The notes beneath the pieces were generated by a model. That model worked only from the letters and a program-made list of their open reading frames with translations, did not search any database and had not been told where the DNA came from. Both the position numbers and the translations under genes were made by a program. Of a stretch of DNA of 47,317 bases, positions 36,301 to 47,317 are shown piece by piece (the stretch's first letter is position 1; every line of letters begins with the position of its first letter). The stretch comes from Dipetalonema caudispina (Eukaryota; Nematoda; Chromadorea; Rhabditida; Onchocercidae), in contig JABVXV010000417.1 of NCBI GenBank assembly GCA_013365325.1, positions 1-47,317 on the forward strand, written 5' to 3'.

Positions 36301-37559
36301 TAATCGCTGTAACCATCGTTACCTCCACTGCTAGCACCATCGTTACGATTTCTTCCACCCAATATTCCACCTCAAATTTTTTGATAACTAAAAACTACGC
36401 ATTACAAAGATCAGGCGATTATTTTTCGCGGTATAAAGAAAGAAGAAACATGGTAGGCCTCAAATAACGCAAATCTCATTGAGACTGAAAGTGAAAACTT
36501 GGTAACATAAATATGAATGTAAAATGAGATTTCGTAATTGAAATAAAAAATTATTTCAAAATTTCGAAGATTCAACATTAGAATTATTAGTTACCGATTA
36601 GATTCCCAACTAATCCGATTGCACCACTATTTTCACTACTGTGCTCTCTATTTTCATATCTGTTACGGTTGTCATATCCTCCTCCACCATAACCAAAATC
36701 TTCACCACCTCCATAACCGCTACCAAATCCTGCTTTACTATATCCTTCCTGATCATAGCCACCACTTCCATAGCCACCGTAACCACTTCCAAATCCACCC
36801 CCTCGATTGTATCCTCCGCCTCCAGACCCAGTTCCAGCTGAAAATTATACGACGAACGTAAAAACCTTTACACCTTACCTTTCATTTCCACAAATAAATT
36901 TAAGAACTTTCCCCCAATATTTCACCCAATATTCCGGAGTAAAAAGCAAAACATGGGGCGTAGTATCAGTTATCAAGTTTATACTGTATTTTCTTACACT
37001 TAAAGCTACCGATAATCGGTGCAAGAAGGTACTACCTAAAGTTGGTACCTAAGGTTGCTAGTCTTTCAGTGGTATCATTTTTTTCAATGTTTAATCATCC
37101 CTCTAATCTTGCTTTATAGCTGCTAGTGTTCATGCATTAAAAGAACAACTTTGGAAGAAAAATACCTCCATGGCCACCGAAATTGCCTACCAGGTTACCA
37201 AGAACGTCACCGGCAGTACCACCAACTCTGTCACGAATAATGCTACCTGCGATATTTCCTATTAAACCACTAAATTCATCTTCATGTAACTTGACCTGAA
37301 ATGAGATTTTGTGCAACAATTTCGGATCAACAAGATAGATTACTCAAATCTATATTTAAAAAATAAAAACTTGCAAAAACTTCTCAGAATCTGCACAAAA
37401 CACTTCTATTCACATTAAAATTTTCAAATAATTTCACAAGAAATCTTTCATATTACTTTCAGCATCTCTTAAAATCGATTTAAAAGTTTAAGGTTTGGAA
37501 TAATGCATTGAAATAAATAAGCTTACCGCAACGCATTCTTCTTCTGTATCACTATCCAT
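27926..37559 (-). CDS. clp-1: Calpain, CLP-1 type, long isoform (distal first exon)
   Basis: Twenty-one exons join in phase to 832 residues: 37527-37559, 37166-37295, 36595-36837, 36242-36370, 33033-33104, 32810-32953, 32386-32535, 32224-32300, 31912-32022, 31665-31763, 31406-31577, 31115-31268, 30663-30831, 30335-30415, 30074-30240, 29696-29771, 29486-29594, 29057-29220, 28454-28543, 28175-28293, 27926-27935. The N-terminal 300 residues are glycine-rich ([20 protein letters not shown] and similar) with [14 protein letters not shown] blocks. The protease core has Cys422 ([11 protein letters not shown]), His579 (KGHAYSITG) and Asn603 (RIRNPWGN), so the triad is intact. A calpain-type beta-sandwich domain (about 660-829) ends the protein. 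There are no EF-hands, as in nematode CLP-1. It is a calcium-dependent cytosolic cysteine protease, linked in C. elegans to muscle and neuron degeneration. The last exon (three codons) is the least certain. Confidence 0.93.
33330..36240. other. Large calpain intron and proximal promoter region
   Basis: Non-coding sequence between exon 4 of the long form and the proximal first exon. Purine-rich stretches occur at about 35040-35420. Apparent frames, such as one at 35065-35265 on the plus strand, have no support. The promoter of the short form should lie just above 33330. Confidence 0.5.
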
Positions 37560-37561
37560 AA

Positions 37562-40160
37562 CTTTCTGTAATATTATGACCGCCTGCTCTCACGTATGAT
37601 TATCAGAAATCTGTAAAATAAATGGCAATTATATGATAATAATAATTCAAGTAAATGCGAACATTTGCGCAAAAATTTAAAGGAAATAAAACTTTCCATA
37701 ACATCTGTTACCAGATTAAAATAATGATTAAATCAGTATAAATTAATTATCTGTCTATCTTAAATTACCTCATTATTATTTACCTATTCACTTCAACAGT
37801 TTAAATTACCTAATTATTGAATCTGAAACGTAAAATTGCTTATCCAGTTTAAAAATAATAAGTTACGACGAAGAACTTTGAACTACGAAGGCGAAGAAAT
37901 ATATGTATACAAAAAAGTATGTCTTTTCGTTTACTGCAATGGGACACTTGAATGATTAATCGATATGACAAGGAAAAAGAGAAAAAAAAGCTGAAACGAT
38001 ACTTCTAAACATCATACCGATCGTTATTACATTTATTTATCCAACTATACCAAAATTGGTTAACCATTACCTTACTTACCTAACAATCCTGACATTGTTT
38101 GAGCACTTACATAATCATTCAGATACTTTAAAGTGTCGGATGGTATCTTTTATATTCTGAGGATTATTAAACTAAATAAGTGTGATCTTCTCATATTAAC
38201 TTTCCTATTTCTTTAACTTTACATAAATATACTTAAGTATTCATATACAAAACGGATAGAAATAATTCTTAATCTAAGAAAGCACAGAAGTAATCTTGGA
38301 AAACTCAAGATAAACAAAATTTCGTTCCCTTTAATAATTATGTTAATATCGATGTTCCCTTCTAAGAACAGTCTTCAAGGAACTAATGATATCTTTATTT
38401 TTCATCCTGAAATTAATCGTGTATCCTTATCTTCTATTCTAAAATTAATCATACATTTTCCTGCCGTAAACTTCTCGTTACTCATCAGTAATCAACAGTA
38501 TAATTTTAGACGATAACAGAAGATATATGATACCAATGGTAGTGAAACTATTTCGGTTAATTACCTTATCACATCTGGTCATCATCAGGTAAGTGCAACG
38601 AAGTGTGAAATAAGGTCGAATGCAACGATCATATTCAACAAATAATAATCAGTATTGTTAATTAATATAAAAGTGAAGTGTTTAGAAAACTTTCCAATAG
38701 TGTTTTAAAATTGGAATAATTAAAATTCGAACTTTTGGATCAAAACTAATTTCATTATCGATTCATTTCGATCGATGTGGCGATACGGCAGCATTTTAAC
38801 ATTAATTGGTCGAAAAAAGTCTGAATGAAATCGATGATAAATAAGTAGGAATCTGTAGGTGGGTGGGTAATGATTCATTGCTATGATGATTCAATTTAGA
38901 TAAATATGCCAATGAGCAAATCGTTTGAAATTACTTATTCTAATTTTTTATCTATGGAAACGTCAAAAACAAAAATGAAAATACTACATCAAATGTTAAC
39001 ATTTAATTAAAGAAATGTGCAAAAATAATCAAATTTAATTCAATCAATGCAGCATCATCAACACTTCTATTTCTTTTTGATTGGTTCAAAAAAAAAAAAA
39101 AAAATCGATTATAAATGACGGCAGTAAAAGGGGGAAAATGAGAATGATATCCGGAAAAGAGGAAACAGAAGGGAAATGTCCAGAAAAGCGGAGAAATAAA
39201 AAAAACTCTCTCACTAAAGAAGAAAAAAAAAAAGCTTGTGATAATGATACATGAACAATCGATAGAAAAGTATGCACACATATCTATCTTCTCTAATTTT
39301 TTTTTTTTCCTTCTTTTTTTGTTATTGGATGAGAATGACGAAGAGAAGTTAATCCGGTGGAAAATAACGGGAAATTACCGAAATGAAATCGAAAGAATAT
39401 GAAAAAAGGAAAATCAAATAAATTTCTGCTATTCTCAAAAATAAAATGAAGGGAGGAAGGAAAAATAATAAATTTCATTTCATTTTTTAAAATCTGAATA
39501 ATCTTAAAGTTAAAAGTAAATCACAAATTACTGAAAAAAAAAGTGAAAATGAATAAGAAAACAATAAGGAAATAAAATAGAAGAACAGATAGGGAAGAAA
39601 GAGATACATTAAAATGGCAGCTTATCTGATTAAGGTATGATGAAATTGAAGGAATTAATTTGAAAACTTGAATTTTATCAGATGATGATGTTCAAAACGA
39701 AACCTTCAAGACTGTTCGATATTTCTACATCAGTACATCGAGATCATATGGTTCACATCTTTGCTTCTTGAAATATTAACGAGTCAGTTGATTTAATTCA
39801 TAAAGTTTTTGATAAGATTATTCTTATTAGTATGTAATGTAGAGTAAACAGTGCTTCTAAATATTATTGGCTAACTGTAATTGGAATAAATTGAAACTCA
39901 AGCTTGAAATTAATTTAAATTCAAATTTGCTATTACTCTCTTCTATTTTTTTTGCATAACAAATAATTGAAAGGAATGTGACGACAAAACAATGTCAACA
40001 AAGGTCATCAAAAAACTTTAAAAGCTATAGAGATATGTAAGCATGGAAATATTAATGAATAAGTGGACAAATATAGATGTAAAAAAAATGAAAACATGGG
40101 AAGCTATACGTATGGATAAACATATGTATAAATAAATGCAAACTATATATGTGAAGGTAG
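37562..40160. other. Calpain upstream region and low-complexity spacer
   Basis: A TATTACAG acceptor just above the calpain ATG (and another at about 37612) suggests a spliced leader or an untranslated exon. The rest is AT-rich, with purine-rich stretches at 39070-39600 that create false minus-strand frames of F, L and S. No gene seen. Confidence 0.55.
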
Positions 40161-40174
40161 GTAGGATAGATGTG

Positions 40175-40345
40175 TCAGACAAATAGATGCAGACGGAGAG
40201 GATTATTGCATATAGATGTGAGGAGATAGATACAGACGAATAGATGTGAACAAATAGGAGTATTGTATATGGATGTGAGAGGATAGACACAGACGGATAG
40301 ATGTGGACAGATAGGAGTATTGTATATGGATGTGAGAGGATAGAC
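40175..40345. repeat. Minisatellite, 57-bp unit, about three copies
   Basis: A unit containing TATTGTATATGGATGTGAG, GGATAG and AGACGGATAGATGTG repeats with anchors at 40204, 40261 and 40318, a 57-base period. The last two copies are nearly identical and the first is diverged. As 57 is a multiple of three, the minus strand stays open, giving false frames. Confidence 0.85.
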
Positions 40346-40594
40346 CAAAAGTGAAAAAGTGGTAGTTATTTGTGCAGAGAAGAAAATGATGTTAGCTTTA
40401 GTGGAACGATGAAATTTGAAGTGCGAATAGTTGATTATTTGATTGAGAAAGATTACATAAATTAAAGAGAAATATAAAGATAAATGAATAATTCGATGTA
40501 TTATAGTAATGAAAATATCATGAAAAGGGAAATAGAAATAATTTCTACATTGAATTAAGTTCACTTTGATTGATTTAATAATATTGCAGTTCAG

Positions 40595-41080
40595 TGAGTT
40601 ACCAAAAAGTTAGTTGAAGAGATCGCAGGTTCGGTTATTGCAATGGTCATTTGCTGGAATAATTAATTACTTACTTATAGCTAACAGGTAATTCGTATAT
40701 TTTGCATAATCAGCTGTTTATTTTAGGTTAGAATTGATTACTTAAATAATCAGTTGGTTCAGTGATTGCAAAAGCAAAATAAAAAGTAATTTCAGGTTAT
40801 ATTGGAAGTGGATGAAATTGTCTCAGTTGTATAATTAATTATATCCGTCGTGTGACTCGACATAGAAGTGAAGTGAATAAAACTGAACCATTTTCGCTTA
40901 CCACCCATGTGATAAGGGAATTTTGAATTCGATTAGGGAAATCAGTTGGAAAATTGATGTCATTGGTTATCCGGCAAGTATTATCGGATCATCAATTTTT
41001 TCTCCTTAAATTTCAATATGTTATCAGGTTTGGTACTGTTTGATACGAATAGCACAATAACTAGACAAAAAGGTAACCGA
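40595..41080 (+). pseudogene. Decayed inverted copy of IMMP2 5' flank and exon 1
   Basis: This plus-strand stretch matches the minus strand of 26745-27279 along its whole length, so the two are inverted copies about 13.5 kb apart. It includes the non-coding flank upstream of IMMP2 exon 1, exon 1, and the start of intron 1. It is therefore a DNA-level duplication, not a retrocopy. The copy of the start codon is at 40812-40814. A 4-base insertion (ATAATTAATTAT against ATAATTAT) brings in TAA at codon 9. A deletion removes part of the hydrophobic segment (GILSIPVVFIDA), and the catalytic SSM box and donor are lost (ATCAATTTTTTC). No later exons are copied. It cannot make a working protease. Confidence 0.92.
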
Positions 41081-41084
41081 AGGG

Positions 41085-41600
41085 ATCAGTCAATGTTATC
41101 CGGAAACTTGTAAAACTGAGAAACAAGTAACCAAGTAAATAAGTTTATGTTGACGTCACTAATCTTTTTATAATTTATTTAGATAAGAAAAAGAGAACTG
41201 AAACAATTCCGCGAATTCGTTTCTTTTGTGGTTTGATTATCTTTATTCGACGATTTTTCATATCTCTCACAACGATAATGTATGGGAACTAGAATGACGG
41301 GATCAAAGGTCAGTTGGTATAATTACACGAAGTAACACGAGGTAACATCTAAGAATTGAATAGTATTTATTTAAGAAAAAAAGCTTATTTACTAATCTGC
41401 TTATTTAAATAAATCTAATATGAAAAATGAAAAAATAATTGAGCAAATGTATATGAATAGGGAACATTGAAGTGTGACATTTTCTCTTTAAATTTAACTT
41501 TGGCAAAAAAAAGGTGCTATAAAAAAGGGATAAAAGAAAAATTTCATAAATTTGAATTTTTTTCAATATAATTTTCAAGATTTAACTTGATATTATCCTA
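41085..41600. other. Spacer holding the KLF 3' end
   Basis: AT-rich sequence with a minus-strand AATAAA (TTTATT at about 41368) that may be the KLF polyadenylation signal. No gene seen. Confidence 0.45.
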
Positions 41601-41603
41601 TTT

Positions 41604-44600
41604 TTAATGACGTTTTAAATGTAATGATAAATGATCGGAACGTGAGAATGTACGAAAACAATGATTACAGTGAAATGGACGATCACCGGTATGTTTACGA
41701 CTATGCCGAGTTAATTCATCTGATCGAGCAAAACGCCATTGGCAACCATTCCATTTACAGGCATATGGCTTTTCACCTAAATGTTAACAAATTTAGCAAA
41801 AAACAAAGGAAGTTTGAGAAAATATGAGAATTTTTGATAATATGAATTAAAAATTCATTTTTATTATGTGCTAATTTCTTGGTTAAATTCATTATGCACT
41901 ACTTTAGAAAGAAATATTTTAAAATATATCAAAATTTTCGAGGAAATACTAAAATTTTTGGAAATTTGGGTTAAAAATTCAACTTTTCCCAGCAATATTC
42001 AATACTTCAATTTTAATTTCATTATTCAATAAAATCAAATAGTAATGTTTTTACTACATCTTATTAACTAATTAAACTTATGACAAAATTTTCATACGCA
42101 TCAAATAAATCATTTAATATCATTTGTTTACTGGAAGTTATTCAGGTTTGCCCTTCATCATATTTCATATTATAAAAATGAATATTTTAAAATGATTTTA
42201 GCAAGACCTGTATGCATACGCATATGTGCTTTAAGGTGTGAACTTTTGGTGTAAAATTTATTGCACGTTGGATATGGACATCGATGTCGTCGCTTTTCAA
42301 TCATTGTAAACGGTTTGATATTAACATAATTTTGCATGTCAACAGCAATCCATCCATATCCCTGAGCTATGTCTAACATTCATTCCTTTTTTTTTTTCCG
42401 ATTTTTGATTAAATGATATACGTTAACGATTAGTATATAACTATTAGAAGTTGAACATTATGAATTACCAGTATATTATAAAAGAAAGAAGAAGCAGAGG
42501 GGGAGAATTGTTGAAAATTTATATGTTTTCTAAAGGAATAGAAATTTTTGAAAAAGAATAATTTCTTAATCTTGAAAAAAAAAAACTGTAATTATTTATT
42601 TTCAATTATAATGTCATTTATTGATTATATTCTATTCAAAGCAATATAACTTACCAATTGTTTTCATATCCTTTTGGTTATCGCTATCATTTTGTTTACT
42701 GATATTTTGCTGACTTTTCGTTGTAACAATTACACTTTCGCGGAATTTTTCAACCTTCTTCACATTCTTCATAGAACATTCTCCCTTTTTGAGGAATTAA
42801 TTTTAGAAATTTCAAACAAAATTTAAATGTTTGCAATTGGAACTATTACAAATATAAAATAAATATGAAAAAGGATCATAACCACCTATATATTATATAC
42901 CTGAACACCAAGTAAGTCGTCGATTTTAAATGAGTGCTGCTGATAAGGAAGTATTGTTTTTGCTCGCAGATAATTCAAGTTCTTCAACTGATTATCTGTA
43001 AAATATAAAATCAAACTTGAATTTGCTAATGAAAATTCATTTATAAGAAGATGGTTGGGATATACAAAAATAAAACACTGTATTAGGTAGTTAAACCTTA
43101 GTTCAGAATTATCTACATTTTTAACTATGAAATGGATGAGTGATCATTTCAACAAATTGTTGTATACTGTGTTCAACGTAACTTGTGTTATTACTGTGTT
43201 ACATGTTATTCGGAAAAGTCGGTCTATTCACCTATCTAATTTTGGTATCATTCGATATCCATTTTGTTGATTATTATTGGTGATAATCAAAGTGATCAAG
43301 TAAGTTTGTATCTGAGATTATTCCAAATACATTTGTAAATAAATATGTATCATGCAAAAATGTATGCTTACATATGAAAAACTACAAAGTATACTGTATC
43401 GTAATGTTGTTATAGAAACTACAAGGTGTATTATATCACAGTGTTGTTATATGATAGAGTGAACCACTTTCTTTGATTGGAGAAATTGGTATTCATTCTT
43501 TTTTTCCCATTTTAAAATATAATTAACTCATGCCAAGATTTCAATTAATTTCAAAGTGTTAATTTTTAATTAAGCTTGAGTGTAATGATAGCTTCAATTT
43601 TTCCGCTAATTTACTGTAATTATTTATTCTTTCAATAGAAGAAAACAAAGAACGTCAAGCTTTCTAATTTGTACACGTTTTTCATTTGATTTAGATAACA
43701 CAGTCGAATTATCATCCAATTTAGATTTACCACAGTTGGATATCGGTGGTGTTGCTGATTGGAAAGCTGATGTTGTGTTGCTGTAAAGACACACAAAAAT
43801 TTTTCTGCTTTTTTTAAAAATTTGAAATTTGTAAATTTTCCACAAAAATTCTGCAGTGCAAGAGAAAAAAAAAACGATCCTTCATTAAGAATGGAACTGT
43901 TGAATAAAATTATGCAGAATGATTGGGCCATTTTCAGTTATGATCTTTTTTCCAAGTGAATCACTATATAAAAGTATAATAGGTTCCTGTTTGGACTTAA
44001 TGAAATGTTGAACGAAAATTAGAGAAAGTGAACAAATGAGAAGGAAGTGGAAAAATTTGTTGAAGTGTTAGAAAAGTTAAAAATAATGGATAAACAAAGC
44101 GGAAGACAATGTCGTACTCTGCGATACCGCGATTATTACTTGATGCCGAAAATGCTTGTCGGATTCTTTCTTGGTATTCTTGTTCTAAAAATAAATTAGT
44201 GTTTCATTTAACTCTTGAGTTTAAATTAAAAGCTAATTAAGTTCCAGAAGATGGTATACTTCTTGTAATATTTAGTTGATGAACAAATGGTAAAATGTTA
44301 GTTGATATGCTTAAATATTGACCTAATTTGGACAACAGCGCTCTTTCTGACTTACCAAATTGAACATCAATATGAGTAGCTGTTGTTGGTGTTGATGATG
44401 ATGGCGATGATGATGGTAATGGTGGTACTGATGGCGGTGGTGGTAGTATTAATTGTGATGCCAAAAATGGTGCTAATAGTCGAGAATGATCAAAGGATAA
44501 TATTCGAGTGGAATTGTTGCAGAACAAATTAGGCTATAAATAAGATTTCTTAAATATATCAATTCAAAATGATATCTTCTTTGATGATAATTTTTATTGC

Positions 44601-45913
44601 CATAAAGACTGCAGGCTATCACTACCATCGGAATTGACAGAATGGTCACGTAACGTCCGTTAAATATGACGTGACATATTTGTAGAAATTTTAAGTAATC
44701 CAATTAACTGAACCATCGATAATCGAATGAATTATCGTCTTTGTTTTTTTCTTAGGAAGTTCATTAGATAATTAATTATATCTATGTATGGATTGATTCG
44801 ATGGTGGGTAATTCGGAATAAATTATAGGTTGAAACTTTTAATAATACATTTATGACAAAAAATAACTTGAGCATACTGAATCAAATGCAGAAATATATC
44901 TTGGCATGTTGAAAAACTTGAAAGCCGGATTTGGATACCTGAAATGGAATTGTGCACTTTTTTATATGAAAGATACGAATAAAACAGATATATCCTGAAA
45001 TAATTGTTAACTTACTTCTGAAGATAATCCCAATTATTATGTAGTCCATAACTTCCCAAAATACGTGCTGTAGCATTGCAATCTTGAAAAAATTAGAAAA
45101 CTTTTTTCGTTAAAAAAAAACCTTTGAAAAAATAAAAACTTTAATTAAAATGTGTAAATAACTTTGTCTAAAATCGTTTATTTTTCCTTTTATCTCATCT
45201 CATCTAATCATTCTAATTATATCCTCCAATACCCTTTTATCATATATTGCTAACTTCTTTCAATCTTCACCTATATCCTTCACCTACTTCATCATTTTTG
45301 ATGTTGTTTATTTAAGCGAAATTTAAAAACCATAAAATTATACAGCAAAATGGTAGATTCTTTTTTGCAGCTAACGCAAATAAATAAAAACAAAATTGAA
45401 GTCAAAATTTTAAGAATTTCAAAAAGTAATGGAAAAGTCACATATATATTAAAAAAAATAACAATAGAAGAGAGTAAACCTATATTAAAAGGTATTTGTA
45501 GCAAATTTGAATGGGTTACACAAGTGCGAACGACCAGATTTGGTTGTTTTATCGGGATAGGAATCCCGAAATCTGGTCTCCACTCCCTTTCACCTGATGT
45601 TTTTATTATCATATACATCGCAAATTACATTTCCAGCATTCTTTTTTTGATGCCTGAAATTTACAGCTAAAATAAAACTTAATGACTTAATTACTGATTA
45701 CTGTCATTTCATACCAATATCTGACAAATTTTGTTATTTTAACAATACTATAGCTAAATGTTCAAGCTATTTTCGGATATGATATTATGTCAACTGGTAG
45801 ATTCCAATTGTACCGAAAGGAAAAGATCTCCGATTCTGAATACCATCAAAGGGACTGAACGATCCATAATCATAAAAGTAACATGATATCAGGAGATAAC
45901 GTGTTATATACAT
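41604..45913 (-). CDS. Kruppel-like transcription factor (three C2H2 fingers)
   Basis: Ten exons (45814-45913, 45016-45082, 44878-44938, 44356-44533, 44118-44184, 43677-43780, 42901-42995, 42655-42784, 42208-42372, 41604-41776) join in phase to 379 residues. The C-terminus has three zinc fingers in KLF order: [20 protein letters not shown] (C-x4-C), [20 protein letters not shown] (C-x4-C) and [20 protein letters not shown] (C-x2-C), with HTGEKP and HTGDRP linkers, ending at LKRH. The contact residues ([21 protein letters not shown]) predict binding to CACCC/GC-box DNA. The N-terminal part has a Pro/Ser-rich stretch ([18 protein letters not shown]) and [10 protein letters not shown], typical of a regulatory region. 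Fingers and the five exons above them are firm. The first exon ([20 protein letters not shown]) rests on phase and a G|GTACAA donor only. C. elegans has three KLFs; I cannot say which this is. Confidence 0.85.
43378..43453. repeat. 38-bp imperfect tandem duplication in a KLF intron
   Basis: AAACTACAAAGTATACTGTA...GTTGTTATA is repeated as AAACTACAAGGTGTATTATA...GTTGTTATA. Intronic. Confidence 0.7.
45350..45670 (+). other. 106-codon open frame antisense inside KLF intron 1
   Basis: A plus-strand frame from ATG to TAA begins [20 protein letters not shown], continues with a lysine-rich part, then [20 protein letters not shown] and a hydrophobic end ([16 protein letters not shown]). It matches no family I know. 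The minus strand is also open over the same bases, so the frame is not strong evidence. A G/C-richer core at 45510-45600 stands out from the flanks. Confidence 0.2.
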
Positions 45914-45929
45914 TGAATATCAGAAAAAG

Positions 45930-47195
45930 TCTCAAAAATTTTGATCGTCAAAGAAAATCTTTCTTTTTTCCCTTAATCATTTTTCATAAACAAGAAAAAG
46001 CGGTAGAAACAATAATCATTCCTTTTTCTATTTTAATTTCATTATAATATTAGCCAATACCGATAACAATTAGTTAGACAAATTTCAACAATTTTTCCAC
46101 CCATATAATTCTTTTTTCCTTACACTATTCTACTATATCAGTAGCAATTTTTAGCGAGCAATTTCTTCAAAACAAGAAATTGTTTGCAAAAATGAAAAAT
46201 GTAGAAGAACGAATGATATGATAATGATTGATGGATAAAATCAGTAGTCTATTCAATCTATCAGCTAATGATGATTAATGCATATTAACTTAAAATGATC
46301 GGAAAAAAAACAAAATAAAACAAAAGTTTCCCTTTTAAAAAACAAAAGTTTAAAAACTTCTCATCAAGTGTACACTAACTAATCAAACTATGAGATCAGT
46401 TTTTTAAACGATAGGAACATGAGAATAATAAATTTGCCAATTTATTATTCTATTAATCTTTCTGTTTTTTTTTTCTGTCGAAAAAAAGAACAGAAGATGA
46501 AGAAGATAAGATTGGAAGTAAATGCACTTGATTATCAAATATTTATTTTTTTTTTTTAATTGAATATTGATAATGATAATGATGACAGTAATAATAGTCA
46601 TAATGTAATCTTTATTACTAATGAATAATGATAAGAGTGTATCAGTTAAACGGATATATTCTCATCTATCTGTTATGAATATCCAAATTTATCACTATTT
46701 TTATATACTTTTTGTTCATTGCCCATTTTGTTGTTATGATGGATAAGATGTTAAGATAGTGATAATAGATCGGTGACTTTGAAAGGAGTCATTTATCAAT
46801 AATGCTCCTTATTGTTTAATACAAATAAAGTTCATATTTATCAAATTATTTAAACCTATTCCTTCTTATCGAAACAGAATCCCTTGGGTGGTCTTCTTTT
46901 TTTTATTCAATCAGTATCTGATAAGAAAAAAAGCATTCCAATCATAATTTTACCAGCGATAAGTTTAATTGGTTGATTGAGATACACTCATCCCTTTAAT
47001 ATAATTAAATTAATATCGTATTTATTATCCAATTCACAACTACAATAAACACTCTTTTTTTAAAAATTATCCGTACTAGTGAAAGATGTTTAAATATAAT
47101 GTACCATTGGATGATTTACAGAAGACTTTTGAAAGACGTTTATTAATTGGTAAAAATCCTTATAGCTGATATCAGTAACCCATTGATTAAGCTAT
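45930..47195. other. Upstream of KLF, no gene seen
   Basis: AT-rich with ATG/ATA-type low complexity (46550-46620). Probably the KLF promoter region. No exon found. Confidence 0.5.
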
Positions 47196-47197
47196 TA

Positions 47198-47221
47198 TTA
47201 ATAATAATAATAATAATAATA

Positions 47222-47317
<96 letters not shown>
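47198..47317. repeat. (AAT)n microsatellite at the right edge
   Basis: About 40 ATA/AAT units with one interruption (AATAGTAAT at about 47221). Same unit and strand sense as the repeat at the left edge. Confidence 0.98.

Noticed and set aside
36619..36861. Plus-strand frames rich in H, S and T
   Set aside because: Antisense of the glycine-rich calpain exon.
39003..39478. Minus-strand frames rich in F, L and S
   Set aside because: Antisense of purine-rich low complexity.
40018..40564. Minus-strand frames of 90 and 129 codons
   Set aside because: Produced by the 57-bp minisatellite and nearby GATA-like repeats.
41624..41827. 67-codon plus-strand frame
   Set aside because: Antisense of KLF zinc fingers 2 and 3.
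43632..43931. 99-codon minus-strand frame
   Set aside because: A shadow frame of the KLF exon 43677-43780; the other frame keeps phase with both neighbours.

Overview
The window is nuclear DNA of a nematode, most likely a spirurid or filarial-type worm. It is AT-rich, with small exons, TTTCAG-type splice acceptors, GTAAGT-type donors, several start codons a few bases after a splice acceptor (as in spliced-leader addition), and a nematode-style calpain with a glycine-rich N-terminus. Both ends of the window are long AAT microsatellites, so it may be a whole contig that stopped at repeats. Species cannot be fixed from the sequence. No rRNA, tRNA, CRISPR array, transposase or prokaryotic gene was seen.

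Layout, left to right. (1) 191-631, minus: the first two exons of a secreted protein, probably a nematode tyrosinase, cut off at the left edge. (2) 660-6050: mostly non-coding, with a GT microsatellite and an orphan exon-like frame at 3464-3640. (3) 6055-7338: two tentative very small genes. (4) 7426-8777, minus: a four-exon FAM162/UPF0389-type mitochondrial membrane protein. (5) 10334-13514, minus: a seven-exon secreted protein with five TIL protease-inhibitor domains. (6) 17083-23570, plus: a complete 16-exon TBK1/IKK-epsilon-type kinase. (7) 24938-25457, plus: a tentative small gene. (8) 25619-27042, minus: an IMMP2-type mitochondrial inner-membrane protease. (9) 27926-37559, minus: a large CLP-1-type calpain with two alternative first exons. 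(10) 40175-40345: a 57-bp minisatellite. (11) 40595-41080: a broken inverted copy of the IMMP2 5' flank and first exon. (12) 41604-45913, minus: a ten-exon Kruppel-like factor.

Gene models were rebuilt by hand by joining exons whose GT-AG sites and reading phases agree. For the kinase, calpain, TIL protein, protease and FAM162 protein every junction is in phase and total length fits the family. The genes do not form one pathway. They are a mix of signalling (kinase), proteolysis and its control (calpain, TIL inhibitor), mitochondrial maintenance (IMMP2, FAM162) and transcription (KLF). The calpain and IMMP2 genes share a strand about 0.9 kb apart, so an operon is possible but unproven. The most notable structural points are the decayed inverted copy of IMMP2 exon 1, the two calpain N-termini, and several small exon-like frames that standard prediction would miss.
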